A DNA stretch of 64,000 bases from Alphaproteobacteria bacterium. GTDB taxonomy: Bacteria; Pseudomonadota; Alphaproteobacteria; Micavibrionales; Micavibrionaceae. Made by a program: the position numbers and the translations under genes. Where the stretch lies: the NCBI GenBank assembly GCA_002401965.1, contig NVUR01000019.1, positions 62,001 through 126,000 of the forward strand, in the 5' to 3' direction. Below are positions 8,953-18,190 of this stretch, in pieces. The notes below the pieces were generated by a model, which ran no database searches, was not told the DNA's origin, and saw nothing but the letters and a program-made list of their open reading frames with translations. The number at the start of each line of letters is the position of its first letter. The stretch's first letter is position 1.

Positions 8953-9143
8953 GTTTCAGAATACTCCAAAATCTTGATATAACGAATGAGAAATAACCAG
9001 CAGGAAACGCCAGCGAATGATTCTAGTGCTTATTATAAGAACATAAATACATAAAAACTATGATTTCTTTTGTCTAATTTTGGAATAAGATCTGTGTATA
9101 ACATATAATCTTGCAAGCATCTTATCTGGCACATTCCAGACAA

Positions 9144-10286
9144 TTATTCACTGAATGACATACGCGATGTATCAACACCGCCCAAAGCATCACGCCCCGT
9201 ACCTTGTGTATTTTGCACCATTTTAGCCTGCTGAACTTTTATTTTCATATCAGATGGCTTATCAGAATTCGTGATTGCCGTATCCTCGGTAATTAAGTCA
9301 TCCATAAACAAACGCATCAGCGACTGATCGAAGGTCGACATACCGATAGAGTTATTTTGCTCCATCACATCATGAATCTTCCCGATTTCCCCTTTCAAGA
9401 TCAACTCACGCACGAGACCCTGATTAATCAGCACCTCAATCGCAGGGGCAAGCCCACCACCAATACTAGGGAGTAACCGTTGAGAAATAATGCCTTTCAA
9501 GTTCATGGATAAATTCAAACGAATTTGGTTATGAGCATCTTCAGGGAATAAATTAACAATACGTTCTATCGCTTGATAAGAATTATTTGTATGGATGGTC
9601 GCCAAGCATAAATGCCCCGTCTCCGCGATCGCCAAAGCCTGCTCCATCACTTCACGGTCGCGAACTTCACCAACAAGAATAACATCGGGCCTCTGACGCA
9701 AAGTGTTTTTCATCGCCGTTGCAAACGACTCTGTATCCACACCAATCTCGCGCTGTGTCACAACACAACCCTTATGCTCATGAAAAAACTCTACCGGATC
9801 TTCAATTGTAATAATATGACCAGAACTATTTTTATTACGCTGATCGATCATTGCCGCCAAAGTCGTTGATTTACCCGATCCGGTCATACCTGTCACAAGG
9901 ATTAACCCCCGTTTTTCCATAGCCATTGTTTCAAGGATTTTAGGCAATCTTAGTGCGCTGAAACTTGGTATCTCGGACACAATGCGTCTAATCACCAAGG
10001 CAGGGAATTGCCTTTGACGGAGAACATTAATACGAAAACGCCCATGCTCTCCCATATCTAATGCGGTGTTAAGCTCCATTTTCACATCAAAATCACGACG
10101 CTGGCGACTGGTTAACATTGAGGACAATATCTCGTTAATATCATCCGGAGACAAAGCATTATCCGTCAACTTAATTAGGCCATCATCACCACGCAATGTC
10201 GGCGGAACACCAACTGTAAGATACATATCGCTGGCTTCATGCTCGTTCATTGCACTAAGGTATGTGAAAATCAGTGGTGCGCTCAA
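9144..10286 (-). CDS. pilU: PilU-type retraction ATPase
   Basis: 380-residue hexameric PilT-family ATPase. Walker A GMTGSGKST at 133-141, Asp box IEDPVEFFH at 161-169, Walker B DVILVGEVRD at 201-210 and His box TGHLCLATIHTN at 223-234 are all intact. The late block QIRLNLSMNLKGIISQRLL and an extended C-terminal tail are PilU-like. It starts within the stop of pilT (ATGA overlap), so the two are translationally coupled. The known role of PilU is PilT-dependent retraction under load. Confidence 0.9.
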   Translation of the reverse strand: MSAPLIFTYLSAMNEHEASDMYLTVGVPPTLRGDDGLIKLTDNALSPDDINEILSSMLTSRQRRDFDVKMELNTALDMGEHGRFRINVLRQRQFPALVIRRIVSEIPSFSALRLPKILETMAMEKRGLILVTGMTGSGKSTTLAAMIDQRNKNSSGHIITIEDPVEFFHEHKGCVVTQREIGVDTESFATAMKNTLRQRPDVILVGEVRDREVMEQALAIAETGHLCLATIHTNNSYQAIERIVNLFPEDAHNQIRLNLSMNLKGIISQRLLPSIGGGLAPAIEVLINQGLVRELILKGEIGKIHDVMEQNNSIGMSTFDQSLMRLFMDDLITEDTAITNSDKPSDMKIKVQQAKMVQNTQGTGRDALGGVDTSRMSFSE

Positions 10287-11458
10287 AATGAATATCCTTC
10301 ATCGCTTTTCTTGGTATTAACAGAGACTGTGTCTCCTCCCATATTCATATCATAACCTTCATCCTCGGTTGGCATTTTACCGCCCCCCAACGCCGTTGAT
10401 GCATATTCCTCATCGCGCTCTTCAGATTCATCAGAGTTTTTCATCGCAACACGGCGCGCCTCTTCTTTACTAATTATGCCACCTTCAAGAAGGTTTTGAA
10501 TGGCATCTTCCATGGTAATCATGCCGTAACGCGAACCTGTTTGCATCATAGAGAACATTTGCGGGATTTGGTTTTCGCGAATAAGATTTCGAACAGCATT
10601 CGTCCCGACCAAAACTTCGAACGCACCGACGCGCCCACCACCTTCTTTTTTGAGTAGTGTTTGTGCAACAATCCCCTGTATAGAGCTGGAAAGCATGGCA
10701 CGTACCATTTCTTTATCTTCCCCCGGAAATACATCAATAATACGGTCAATTGTTTTAGACGCCGAATTCGCATGCAATGTGCCAAAAACCAAATGCCCCG
10801 TTTCCGCAGCCGTCAAAGCCAAAGATATTGTTTCATGATCACGCATCTCCCCAACCAAAATAACATCAGGGTCTTCACGAAGCGCACTTTTCAAGGCACG
10901 CGCAAATGTCTTGGTATCCTGTCCGACCTCCCTGTGGTTGATAAGAGATTTCTTAGATGCATGGAAAAATTCTACAGGATCCTCAATCGTCAGAATATGC
11001 TTTGAATGATGCGTATTAATATGATTAACCATCGCCGCCAAGGTTGTTGATTTACCACTACCAGTTGGCCCTGTCACAAGGACAAGCCCCTTTTCAAGAT
11101 TTGCGAAGCGGCGCATCACCGGCGGAAGATCAAGTTCTTCCATTGTTGGTACAACTGTTGGAATTGTTCTGAATACCGCCGCCGCGCCAAGGCGCGTTGT
11201 AAAACCATTCACACGAAAACGTGCCTTATCACCCAACGCTATTGCGAAATCCAGCTCCAAATTCTTTTCATATTCTGCGCGTTGCTCTTCCGTCATAACA
11301 GAATAAAGCATCGTACGAATATCATCACTGCCAAGCGCATCAGCTTTCACCCGTTTCATATCTCCACTAACGCGAATAATCGGCGGACTACCTGCGCTTA
11401 GATGTAAGTCAGATGCATCATTTTGCATGGTAAAAGCAAGAAGTTGTGTAAGATCCAA
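10283..11458 (-). CDS. pilT: PilT-type twitching motility retraction ATPase
   Basis: 391-residue ATPase powering pilus retraction. It opens with the family N-terminus MDLTQLLAFTMQNDASDLHL, which fixes a TTG start at 11458 although ATG is usual. It carries Walker A GPTGSGKST at 130-138, Asp box TIEDPVEFFH, Walker B DPDVILVGEMRD at 196-207 and His box at 220-231. The C-terminal ~50 residues form an acidic tail (NSDESEERDEEYASTALGGG) beyond the usual ~345. The ribosome binding site sits inside a palindrome. It overlaps pilU by four bases. Confidence 0.93.
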   Translation of the reverse strand: MDLTQLLAFTMQNDASDLHLSAGSPPIIRVSGDMKRVKADALGSDDIRTMLYSVMTEEQRAEYEKNLELDFAIALGDKARFRVNGFTTRLGAAAVFRTIPTVVPTMEELDLPPVMRRFANLEKGLVLVTGPTGSGKSTTLAAMVNHINTHHSKHILTIEDPVEFFHASKKSLINHREVGQDTKTFARALKSALREDPDVILVGEMRDHETISLALTAAETGHLVFGTLHANSASKTIDRIIDVFPGEDKEMVRAMLSSSIQGIVAQTLLKKEGGGRVGAFEVLVGTNAVRNLIRENQIPQMFSMMQTGSRYGMITMEDAIQNLLEGGIISKEEARRVAMKNSDESEERDEEYASTALGGGKMPTEDEGYDMNMGGDTVSVNTKKSDEGYSF

Positions 11459-11472
11459 AAGGAGTCTCCTTT
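11458..11472 (-). promoter_or_regulatory. Palindrome masking the pilT ribosome binding site
   Basis: On the minus strand AAAGGAG-A-CTCCTTT is a perfect palindrome whose left arm is the Shine-Dalgarno sequence (7 bases before the TTG) and whose right arm ends on the start codon. Allowing for loop geometry, a 5-bp AAAGG/CCTTT hairpin with a 5-base loop would cover the site. Translation control is inferred, not shown. Confidence 0.45.
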
Positions 11473-11549
11473 AATATGTATGCGAAAACATTATATAGTT
11501 TTATAGGAATAAGGTGAAGGGAAAGTAAACATTTACAGCGATATTGTAG

Positions 11550-12320
11550 CTAATTTAAGAAAGAAAAAGAACCCTGCAAGAGTAATAAAGAATAAAAAGA
11601 CACGATTAAGGCAGGCCCAAACGGAAATACATCCTGTTTAAAAACCATACGCCAACATAGTGCAAACGCAATTGCCAACGTCCCCGAAAGTATCATAAAG
11701 TATGGTAAAGCATTGAGACCAAGCCATAATCCGGCGACAATAAAGAACTTAACATCACCAAAACCAAGGCTGTTCCTCTTTAAAATTTTAGTCAGAACAA
11801 AACCAAGAAACCACGATATAAACCCATACGTAAAAGCCCCTGCGATATAAACCGTCAATAACTCTGTAGCCTGAAGATTATCGCCTGAATAAAATAAATA
11901 TCCAAGGCGCACCCCTCCGACCCCCATCAGGATAAAAACAAGCTGATTCGGCAAAATCATATGCCTTAAATCAATCACACACAGAGCGATCAGAAATGGC
12001 ACACTGGCAATCAAAAATAGAGAAGAAATATTCAAACCGTAAACAAGGTAAATCAAAAGACACAGTACACCGCTAACAATTTCGGTTAATGGGTATCTGG
12101 ATGATATTTTATTCGAACAATGCCTGCATTTCCCACCAGACAAGCACCATGAAAGAACAGGAATTAAATCTAAAGCACCCAAATTAGCTTTACATTCTGG
12201 GCAAGCAGATCGCTCGGCCCCCCAAGGTAATTTTTTCGGCACACGATAGATTAACGCCGTTGCAAAACTCCCCAGAACCAACCCAAGACATATGACTGTA
12301 AAAATCTCTATATAAAACAT
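11550..12320 (-). CDS. pilD: Type IV prepilin peptidase / N-methyltransferase
   Basis: 256-residue inner-membrane aspartic protease that cleaves and methylates prepilins. The N-terminal cytoplasmic domain has the zinc tetracysteine C40-x2-C43 and C65-x2-C68. The catalytic aspartates are D117 in VIDLRHMILP and D189 in GFGDVKF. About seven to eight membrane helices follow the family pattern. It would process the prepilin at 3452-4192 at G14|F15. It lies 27 bases downstream of the TPR gene and 91 bases before pilT. Confidence 0.95.
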   Translation of the reverse strand: MFYIEIFTVICLGLVLGSFATALIYRVPKKLPWGAERSACPECKANLGALDLIPVLSWCLSGGKCRHCSNKISSRYPLTEIVSGVLCLLIYLVYGLNISSLFLIASVPFLIALCVIDLRHMILPNQLVFILMGVGGVRLGYLFYSGDNLQATELLTVYIAGAFTYGFISWFLGFVLTKILKRNSLGFGDVKFFIVAGLWLGLNALPYFMILSGTLAIAFALCWRMVFKQDVFPFGPALIVSFYSLLLLQGSFSFLN

Positions 12321-12347
12321 AATAATTCCGACCTGAAGAGACAGGAA

Positions 12348-13271
12348 TTAGCGAATTTGTGCCAAACGTTCATAAACAGAAGCACGGGGAATTGTACGCC
12401 CTGCACCATAGATAGTATCAATTTCCAAAGCCTTCTCATAATAAGAAACGGCTTGCTTCGCTTGCCCCGCTCTATCCGATATAATGCCCATATTAAACAC
12501 ATGATTTGCGTTTTTAGGCTCCATACTTGCAGCCATACCCAAATAACGTAAAGCCATCGCAGTATCACCTGTTTGCGCCGCAACGATTGCCGTTTGCGCC
12601 GTCAAACCAACATGGCTTTGGTTATTTTTGTGCAACCCCATCAAACGACGTAAGGCAATAGCAGGATAACGTGAACCCAACAACCCCAGCATATTAACTT
12701 TAACCTCAAGATTACCAGAATCAACTTTGGACAAAGCCTCATACATCCCCATCGCTTCATCAAAACGCTCTAACTTTTGAAGTGCAACAGCACGCCCCAT
12801 CAACACGCGTACATCTTTCTTATTCTTGGCATAAAGCCCGTCAAACATTTGAAGAGCAGAATCATAACGACCCAAAGCCAAAGCACGTTCTGCGGAGACG
12901 ACTTGCGCCGCCTTTGTGTTCGCACCGTGATTCATTGTCACAACCACATATTTTGACGCAGGTTGTGTCACAGGATTAACACTCACCGGCCCTTGCCCTG
13001 CCATTTCACCTTGTGGAACAAGATCTCCCGCATCAAAAAATGTACCATCCCCAACGTCCACAGCCACACCAACAGATGTGGGCGAAACAACTTCTTTTTC
13101 AGGCATCGCATCCACTGTCTTTAACTCATCCACAGCGGGGACAGTTAGGTATGAATCATCCATAACAACAGGTGTACTTTGCGCCCACCCACCAACAGGG
13201 GAAGCGAACACCCCCAATGTTACAACACAAAATGCACATAGAGAGCGAGAATAAGGAAATAACACAGGCAT
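12348..13271 (-). CDS. Exported TPR protein of the pilus locus (MshN-like position)
   Basis: 307 residues with a cleavable signal peptide (hydrophobic to about residue 30, ending near GGWAQS), an acidic/low-complexity linker, then tetratricopeptide repeats over roughly residues 120-305: ALGRYDSALQMFDGLYAKN, ALQKLERFDEAMGMYEALS, AVSYYEKALEIDTIYGAG. MSHA loci encode a TPR protein, MshN, next to the secretin and ATPase genes; this protein takes that place, but homology is not proven. It could act in periplasmic secretin or pilus assembly. Confidence 0.75.
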   Translation of the reverse strand: MPVLFPYSRSLCAFCVVTLGVFASPVGGWAQSTPVVMDDSYLTVPAVDELKTVDAMPEKEVVSPTSVGVAVDVGDGTFFDAGDLVPQGEMAGQGPVSVNPVTQPASKYVVVTMNHGANTKAAQVVSAERALALGRYDSALQMFDGLYAKNKKDVRVLMGRAVALQKLERFDEAMGMYEALSKVDSGNLEVKVNMLGLLGSRYPAIALRRLMGLHKNNQSHVGLTAQTAIVAAQTGDTAMALRYLGMAASMEPKNANHVFNMGIISDRAGQAKQAVSYYEKALEIDTIYGAGRTIPRASVYERLAQIR

Positions 13272-13358
13272 ATTTTAAGTCTTTCGATGAAAGTGCCCGA
13301 ACGGGCAAAGGAGAGGATAAAAGCGAATCAGTTACGCTATAAATACAAGATTACTATA

Positions 13359-14090
13359 TCACGCAACGTCTTTATGCTCAATAAATTCAAGAAAAGCTTG
13401 CTCAAGATTATCTGTATGAGTTTGTTTTTTTAGATTATCCGTTGTTCCAACATAACGAATTTCACCATCATGCAACAAAGCAACACGATCACAAATCTCA
13501 TCCATATCAGCCAAAATATGAGAGCTGAGAAATATCGTTCTATCTTTATCCCTCATCTCATTTATCATCTTTTTCACCAAAGAACGAGCCAAAGGGTCTA
13601 ATCCGCTCATCGGTTCATCCAATATGAACAATGAGCAACCAGTTAACATCGTACCCATAAGACCTAGCTTCTGACGCATTCCTTTTGAATATGTGTTCAT
13701 ACGCCGATTAAGCGCATCAGTATCCAAAGCCAAAGCCTGCGCCGCAGCAATCATTTCATTTTTATTGAATGGCTGCTTATAAAGCTGCAAGGAGAAACGT
13801 AAAAATTCCATCCCAGTCAAGAACCATGGTGGTTCAAATTTTTCTGGTAAATAGGATAATTTAGCTTTGCTTTGTGGGCTTAATTTTTCTTGTCCAAGAA
13901 TAGAAATTTGCCCTGTATCTTGATTTCGCAGACCTAAAATAGATTTTATAAGTGTTGTTTTCCCAGCCCCATTAAGCCCCATTAAGCCAAATATTTCCCC
14001 TGCATCCACACTCAGGTCAATATTCGAGATAGCAGGCTTACCCGCATACGCAACAGACACATTTTCAATCAACAGAGCTGGTGTACTCAC
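13359..14090 (-). CDS. ABC transporter ATP-binding protein of the pilus locus
   Basis: 243-residue ABC ATPase. Walker A GLNGAGKTT is at 38-46, signature YSKGMRQKLG at 134-143 and Walker B LFILDEP at 154-160; the ABC-2 family type is clear. The GTG start follows AAGGTAGG. Its natural partner is the ABC-2 permease at 6293-7054, seven genes away in the same direction. PilH of Myxococcus is a precedent for an ABC ATPase required for type IV pili; equivalence here is inferred from context. Confidence 0.85.
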   Translation of the reverse strand: MSTPALLIENVSVAYAGKPAISNIDLSVDAGEIFGLMGLNGAGKTTLIKSILGLRNQDTGQISILGQEKLSPQSKAKLSYLPEKFEPPWFLTGMEFLRFSLQLYKQPFNKNEMIAAAQALALDTDALNRRMNTYSKGMRQKLGLMGTMLTGCSLFILDEPMSGLDPLARSLVKKMINEMRDKDRTIFLSSHILADMDEICDRVALLHDGEIRYVGTTDNLKKQTHTDNLEQAFLEFIEHKDVA

Positions 14091-14117
14091 AATAGCCTAC
14101 CTTATATTTGTAAATTC

Positions 14118-14627
14118 TTATCCGGGCAAAAACATCCGCGCATCAAGGTTAAAACGTTGATGCGCCCGTAAACGTAATGGGAATATTTGATTTGTGAAAT
14201 CATCCAACCACTTAATCTCTATATAATTTTTAAAGACTTTAAGATCAAGAACCTCTTTCGGAACGGCGTCAGGCGTTACGCGCTGCCCATTGATCCAAAT
14301 CACCCAATCATCATCATGAGCATAAACAATACCGCCCAATGTTATATCGCGAGGCCCCGGATCTGGCTCAAACTCATCCCCTCTATCCAGAGCATCCAAT
14401 TCAGCCTGCGTCGGCGGACGGACAACCCCGCGTGAATTCTGTGCTTCTAAAATGGCTTTATGTTGCCAATATGTAAAAAATAACGACGGTATATTATCAA
14501 TAGAGAAGTTAGTTTTAGTTGAATGTGTATTCGATCTACCGCCTTGCGCGGAAACATCTGGCACAATAGACAAGACACCCAACAGTAAAATAAGTGTCGC
14601 ATAAATGATCTTTATTTTATATTTCAT
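14118..14627 (-). CDS. Periplasmic MshK/PilP-like pilus protein
   Basis: 169 residues from the ATG at 14627, chosen over an ATG six bases earlier because AAGGA then sits 7 bases upstream. A signal peptide ends near VSA|Q (about residue 27). The body includes LGGIVYAHDDDWVIWINGQR, a pattern seen in MshK/PilP-type proteins where a short beta-domain carries 'W.vWINg.rv'. It follows the PilO-like gene, matching the MshI-J-K order. The role would be linking inner-membrane alignment proteins to the secretin. Confidence 0.65.
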   Translation of the reverse strand: MKYKIKIIYATLILLLGVLSIVPDVSAQGGRSNTHSTKTNFSIDNIPSLFFTYWQHKAILEAQNSRGVVRPPTQAELDALDRGDEFEPDPGPRDITLGGIVYAHDDDWVIWINGQRVTPDAVPKEVLDLKVFKNYIEIKWLDDFTNQIFPLRLRAHQRFNLDARMFLPG

Positions 14628-14653
14628 AACCATATCCTTATAGATTCAGTCCC

Positions 14654-15295
14654 CTACAGAGACTTCTCCATTATGACTTGAGATTCGGGAATAAGAGTGC
14701 GCCACGACATTAAAATATCCGCACTAATCAACACGGGGTTTGTTCCCGATGCAATTGCCCGTAAAACAGGAGAACTAACATCACGCGTACGTTTAACTTT
14801 AATTCCATCAAGAGAGAGATGTCCGGGAAACATGCTCTTCGCCAATTCAATATATCTGTAAACAGACGCATCATCAAAAGACTCTATTTTTATTTCTATC
14901 GGGCTCATCAAAATTTTGTGGTTCGCCTTTTGTGCTTCTGCATCATTTTGAATAATCCCGGGTCTAACATTCACAACAGCCGAAATAACTCTCGATTTAT
15001 CCTGAATAACGCTGAGTAAATCCTTGGCGTCACTTCTCACCTGTGAGGAAAACAAGCCCTTTGCCTTAAGGGCATCAAAGCGATCTTGCTGTTTATCCAA
15101 TTGCTCGAATTCTATTTGCATACGGTTAATATCAGATTGAACAATATTGACCTGCGAACGTAAGCCCCGCAAACGACGCTCTGATTGTTCTTTCTCAGGA
15201 ACAGCATATAAATATAGCCCCACCGCGAGAACAGCATTCACCCCGATAAGTACCAATAAAATCATTAACCGCTTAATACCTATAACTTGTATCAT
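14654..15295 (-). CDS. PilO/MshJ-like alignment protein
   Basis: 213 residues: one N-terminal membrane helix (about residues 9-30), a coiled-coil stretch (RRLRGLRSQVNIVQSDINRM) and a small ferredoxin-like periplasmic domain. This is the PilO/GspM layout. It starts inside the stop codon of the PilM/PilN fusion gene (ATGA), so the two are coupled. It should bind the periplasmic end of that protein in the inner-membrane alignment complex. Confidence 0.72.
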   Translation of the reverse strand: MIQVIGIKRLMILLVLIGVNAVLAVGLYLYAVPEKEQSERRLRGLRSQVNIVQSDINRMQIEFEQLDKQQDRFDALKAKGLFSSQVRSDAKDLLSVIQDKSRVISAVVNVRPGIIQNDAEAQKANHKILMSPIEIKIESFDDASVYRYIELAKSMFPGHLSLDGIKVKRTRDVSSPVLRAIASGTNPVLISADILMSWRTLIPESQVIMEKSL

Positions 15296-16881
15296 TGTGC
15301 TGGTCCTTCAATATTAATCTCGGCAACATAATCTTGTGACACCGAATCTTTTCTGGCATCACCAGTCTCTACAACGATTTCCTCACTATACTCATAATCT
15401 TCAAGCAATTTCGTAATATCAACAATATGATCTGGTAATATTTTTTGTAATCGCCCACGCAGAGCCTTAACTTCTGCATTCCCTTTTTCAGCATTTGTCG
15501 TACTGGGAAACGTCATTTGCATATTGGCCACAAATAAAGGGGGTTTTGCACCACCGCGCATAATATTTTGTGCAATGCCACGTTTTCCACGTTTAAGGTC
15601 AAAATTATCAATACGCATATCACGCCCCAGAGCTGTGCCGATATTATAAAATAACGGCAAAATATTGATCTGTTTACGCTCCATATTATCATAAACCGCG
15701 AGCGAGCTTTGTATCAGCTGAATATCATAACCCAAATCCTCTTTGCGTTTGACTTCCTTACTATGTTGTAAGTCCAGCTGCCCCTTACGATGAGATATAT
15801 CTTCTATATCGGTTTTTATTTCAGAAATAGACTGCATATCATTCAAAAGTTGATACCCTAGAAAAAGGCTGGCCAGAAGAAGTATAAATGACCCAAACGC
15901 CGCCATTTTCCGTGGCTGGGAAACGCGGTCAATCTGCTTTGCCTTCATCGGTAAAATAAAGCGGCTTTTACGACCAATCCACGCAATATGCATCGCGCCC
16001 GCATGATAAACTGTGCTTTGATGGCCTACATTCAATTTCAGGTGATCCGCGGCATCATCGGAGGTTAGTGAATAAAAATTGCAAGGTGCCTCAATCAGCT
16101 CACTAACGATATCTCCGGTTCCTGGCTCGGATATCAAGATAACATTCAAGCCATCAGACGGGGTAAAACCAAAACGGGAGAGATAACTCATCGTTGCTTG
16201 AAATTCCTGATGAACATCTTTTGCCCATAAAACAGGATCATCATCCGTTTCAATAATCGGCGTCATACGTGTTAAGGCAAGCTCACCATTGCGAATAACG
16301 ATTTGACGCAATCCACCGCTTTGATGTTGCCCCATAAATATCGTCCACTGCGCCTTGTCTTGCCCCTTCGGCGTCAGTTTATCCGATAGTTTTTTAATCA
16401 TATCGGATGATTCAACAGGCAACAGACAAAATCCTGCAATAGGGGCTAGTGATAAACTCGCCGCCGCCATTGTCTTTGTGAAAGCATCACTGGCAGGAAC
16501 GGCTGCAAAAATGTAAACGTCACCACCTAACGAGTTTTCCGTTTTTTTGATTTTTTCCTTCAAAGGAAGCGCGGCACGCACTGGGTAGTTCGGGAAAGCA
16601 ACTTTTAGCTTTCTTTTAACAATGTTTTGCTTATCCAAAACGCCAACGCTTGGGACTTTTTCTTTTCTGTAATGCTGTTCCACCATATCATTGAGAATAA
16701 GAACGGGCTTCCCCCCGCAATCCTTAGAGATAATGGTCGCGACACTCTCTTCGAAATCATCAGCAGACCACGGTGCGGCCTCTATAAACTTAACCCCCTT
16801 AGAGGTCACGCTATAGATAAGGAGCGCTTCGTCCGAAATCATTAGGACAGTTCTTGATGGTGATAGAATAGATAAAGACAT
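15292..16881 (-). CDS. PilM/PilN-type fusion (MshI/GspL-like) pilus protein
   Basis: 529 residues from the ATG at 16881; a TTG 15 bases earlier has no ribosome binding site. The first ~310 residues look like an actin-fold PilM/GspL cytoplasmic domain (NVILISEPGTGDIVSEL late in it). A single membrane helix lies near residues 327-346. A coiled coil and PilN-like periplasmic domain of ~180 residues follow. One chain thus combines what pilM and pilN encode separately elsewhere, as in MshI and GspL. It lies 18 bases after pilC and overlaps the PilO-like gene. Confidence 0.78.
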   Translation of the reverse strand: MSLSILSPSRTVLMISDEALLIYSVTSKGVKFIEAAPWSADDFEESVATIISKDCGGKPVLILNDMVEQHYRKEKVPSVGVLDKQNIVKRKLKVAFPNYPVRAALPLKEKIKKTENSLGGDVYIFAAVPASDAFTKTMAAASLSLAPIAGFCLLPVESSDMIKKLSDKLTPKGQDKAQWTIFMGQHQSGGLRQIVIRNGELALTRMTPIIETDDDPVLWAKDVHQEFQATMSYLSRFGFTPSDGLNVILISEPGTGDIVSELIEAPCNFYSLTSDDAADHLKLNVGHQSTVYHAGAMHIAWIGRKSRFILPMKAKQIDRVSQPRKMAAFGSFILLLASLFLGYQLLNDMQSISEIKTDIEDISHRKGQLDLQHSKEVKRKEDLGYDIQLIQSSLAVYDNMERKQINILPLFYNIGTALGRDMRIDNFDLKRGKRGIAQNIMRGGAKPPLFVANMQMTFPSTTNAEKGNAEVKALRGRLQKILPDHIVDITKLLEDYEYSEEIVVETGDARKDSVSQDYVAEINIEGPAQ

Positions 16882-16899
16882 GTGAAAAACACTCAAAAA

Positions 16900-18159
16900 T
16901 TAAAAATCGACCATATTACCTAGGTTCATATAGATAGGCCCTAAAGACCCAGCAGCGATCCAGACAATCACCAAGGCGAGTATAATGGTTAATGTCGGTT
17001 GAATCATCTCAATTAATGCATCAATTGCTTCATCGACATCTTTTGTATAGAATTCTGAGACCTGATCCAACACAACAGCAAGATTACCAGATTCCTCTCC
17101 GATCTTTACCATACGTATAACCATGCTTGGAAATTCACCTGAAGCATTCAACGCATCGGAAAGCGGGCTGCCGGATTGGACGTATATCTCCACCCCTTCC
17201 ATTGCATCAATAAGTGCAAGATTGCTGACTGTTTTTCGTGCCGATTTTAACGCACTGATGACATCAATACCACTGGCAAAGAGCGATGCAAAAGTCTGTG
17301 AATAACGTGCAATTGTTATCTTTCTAATCAAATTTCCAGCAATCGGAGAGACAAGAAAAAACGAATCAATCTTATATGCAATGGAATCAGATGATTTCCT
17401 TAACGCAATAAATGTAGCAGCAATTATAAGGGGCACCATCACCACAATAATTGCACCATAAACCGGCAAGCCTAATAGATGAAATTGTGGTTGCACAAAA
17501 AAGTTGGAGGTTGCAATCAACCATACCGAAAACCACGGTAATTCAATATCAAGATATTTTAAAAACCCGACGATTTGTGGCACAACAACACTCATCATAA
17601 AAATAATGACACCCAGAACAATCGCCCCTGTAATTGTGGGCGCACGCGTCGCCTTCTTAATTTTTGACTGCATTGCATCCACCCATTTCAAGTAATGCAC
17701 CAATTGCAAATAAACAGCCGTTAAATCCCCTGTATCTTCACCCGATTTAATCAAGGAAATATAAAGAGGTTTGAAAATTTTGGGATGTTTTTCCAAAGCC
17801 TCTGACAGCGCAGCGCCATCACGAACATCGCGATGTATCTCACTCATCATGTCACGCATTTGATCGTTTTCCGCACCATCACGAATATCAGACAAAGCAT
17901 CTAATAACGGCACACCCGCACTTTGCATTTGTTCCATATGAATAAAAAACTGAATAAGGTCTCTCAATTTAATTTTATTCGGGGCCATGCCGGATAAAAA
18001 CGTTTTTTGCTTATTTAACGAAGAACATTGGATCAACTCCAACCCTGCCGTTTGAAGCTGATTATATAAATCCACTTCATTCACAGCAGAAAGCGTCCCT
18101 CGCACAGGACGCCCCCTTACATTTACAGCTCTATATTTATAACGTTCTATGCTCTGCAC
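16900..18159 (-). CDS. PilC/GspF-type inner-membrane platform protein
   Basis: 419 residues with two GspF domains and three membrane segments (near residues 175-198, 215-245 and 380-400), the standard fold that couples ATPase motion to pilus assembly (MshG/PilC). Conserved blocks include LRDLIQFFIHMEQMQSAGVP and SYQTFASLF-like RYSQTFASLFASGIDVISAL. The only plausible start is GTG at 18159. Its nearest Shine-Dalgarno AAAAAGG runs directly into the GTG, leaving almost no spacing, which is unusual. It lies 31 bases after the extension ATPase gene. Confidence 0.92.
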   Translation of the reverse strand: MQSIERYKYRAVNVRGRPVRGTLSAVNEVDLYNQLQTAGLELIQCSSLNKQKTFLSGMAPNKIKLRDLIQFFIHMEQMQSAGVPLLDALSDIRDGAENDQMRDMMSEIHRDVRDGAALSEALEKHPKIFKPLYISLIKSGEDTGDLTAVYLQLVHYLKWVDAMQSKIKKATRAPTITGAIVLGVIIFMMSVVVPQIVGFLKYLDIELPWFSVWLIATSNFFVQPQFHLLGLPVYGAIIVVMVPLIIAATFIALRKSSDSIAYKIDSFFLVSPIAGNLIRKITIARYSQTFASLFASGIDVISALKSARKTVSNLALIDAMEGVEIYVQSGSPLSDALNASGEFPSMVIRMVKIGEESGNLAVVLDQVSEFYTKDVDEAIDALIEMIQPTLTIILALVIVWIAAGSLGPIYMNLGNMVDF

Positions 18160-18190
18160 CTTTTTAGGTTAGATATAATTAATATGAAAT

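Noticed and set aside
12308-12583. 91-codon minus-strand frame between pilD and the TPR gene
   Set aside because: Overlaps the TPR gene in another frame and has Trp/Arg-rich shadow composition.
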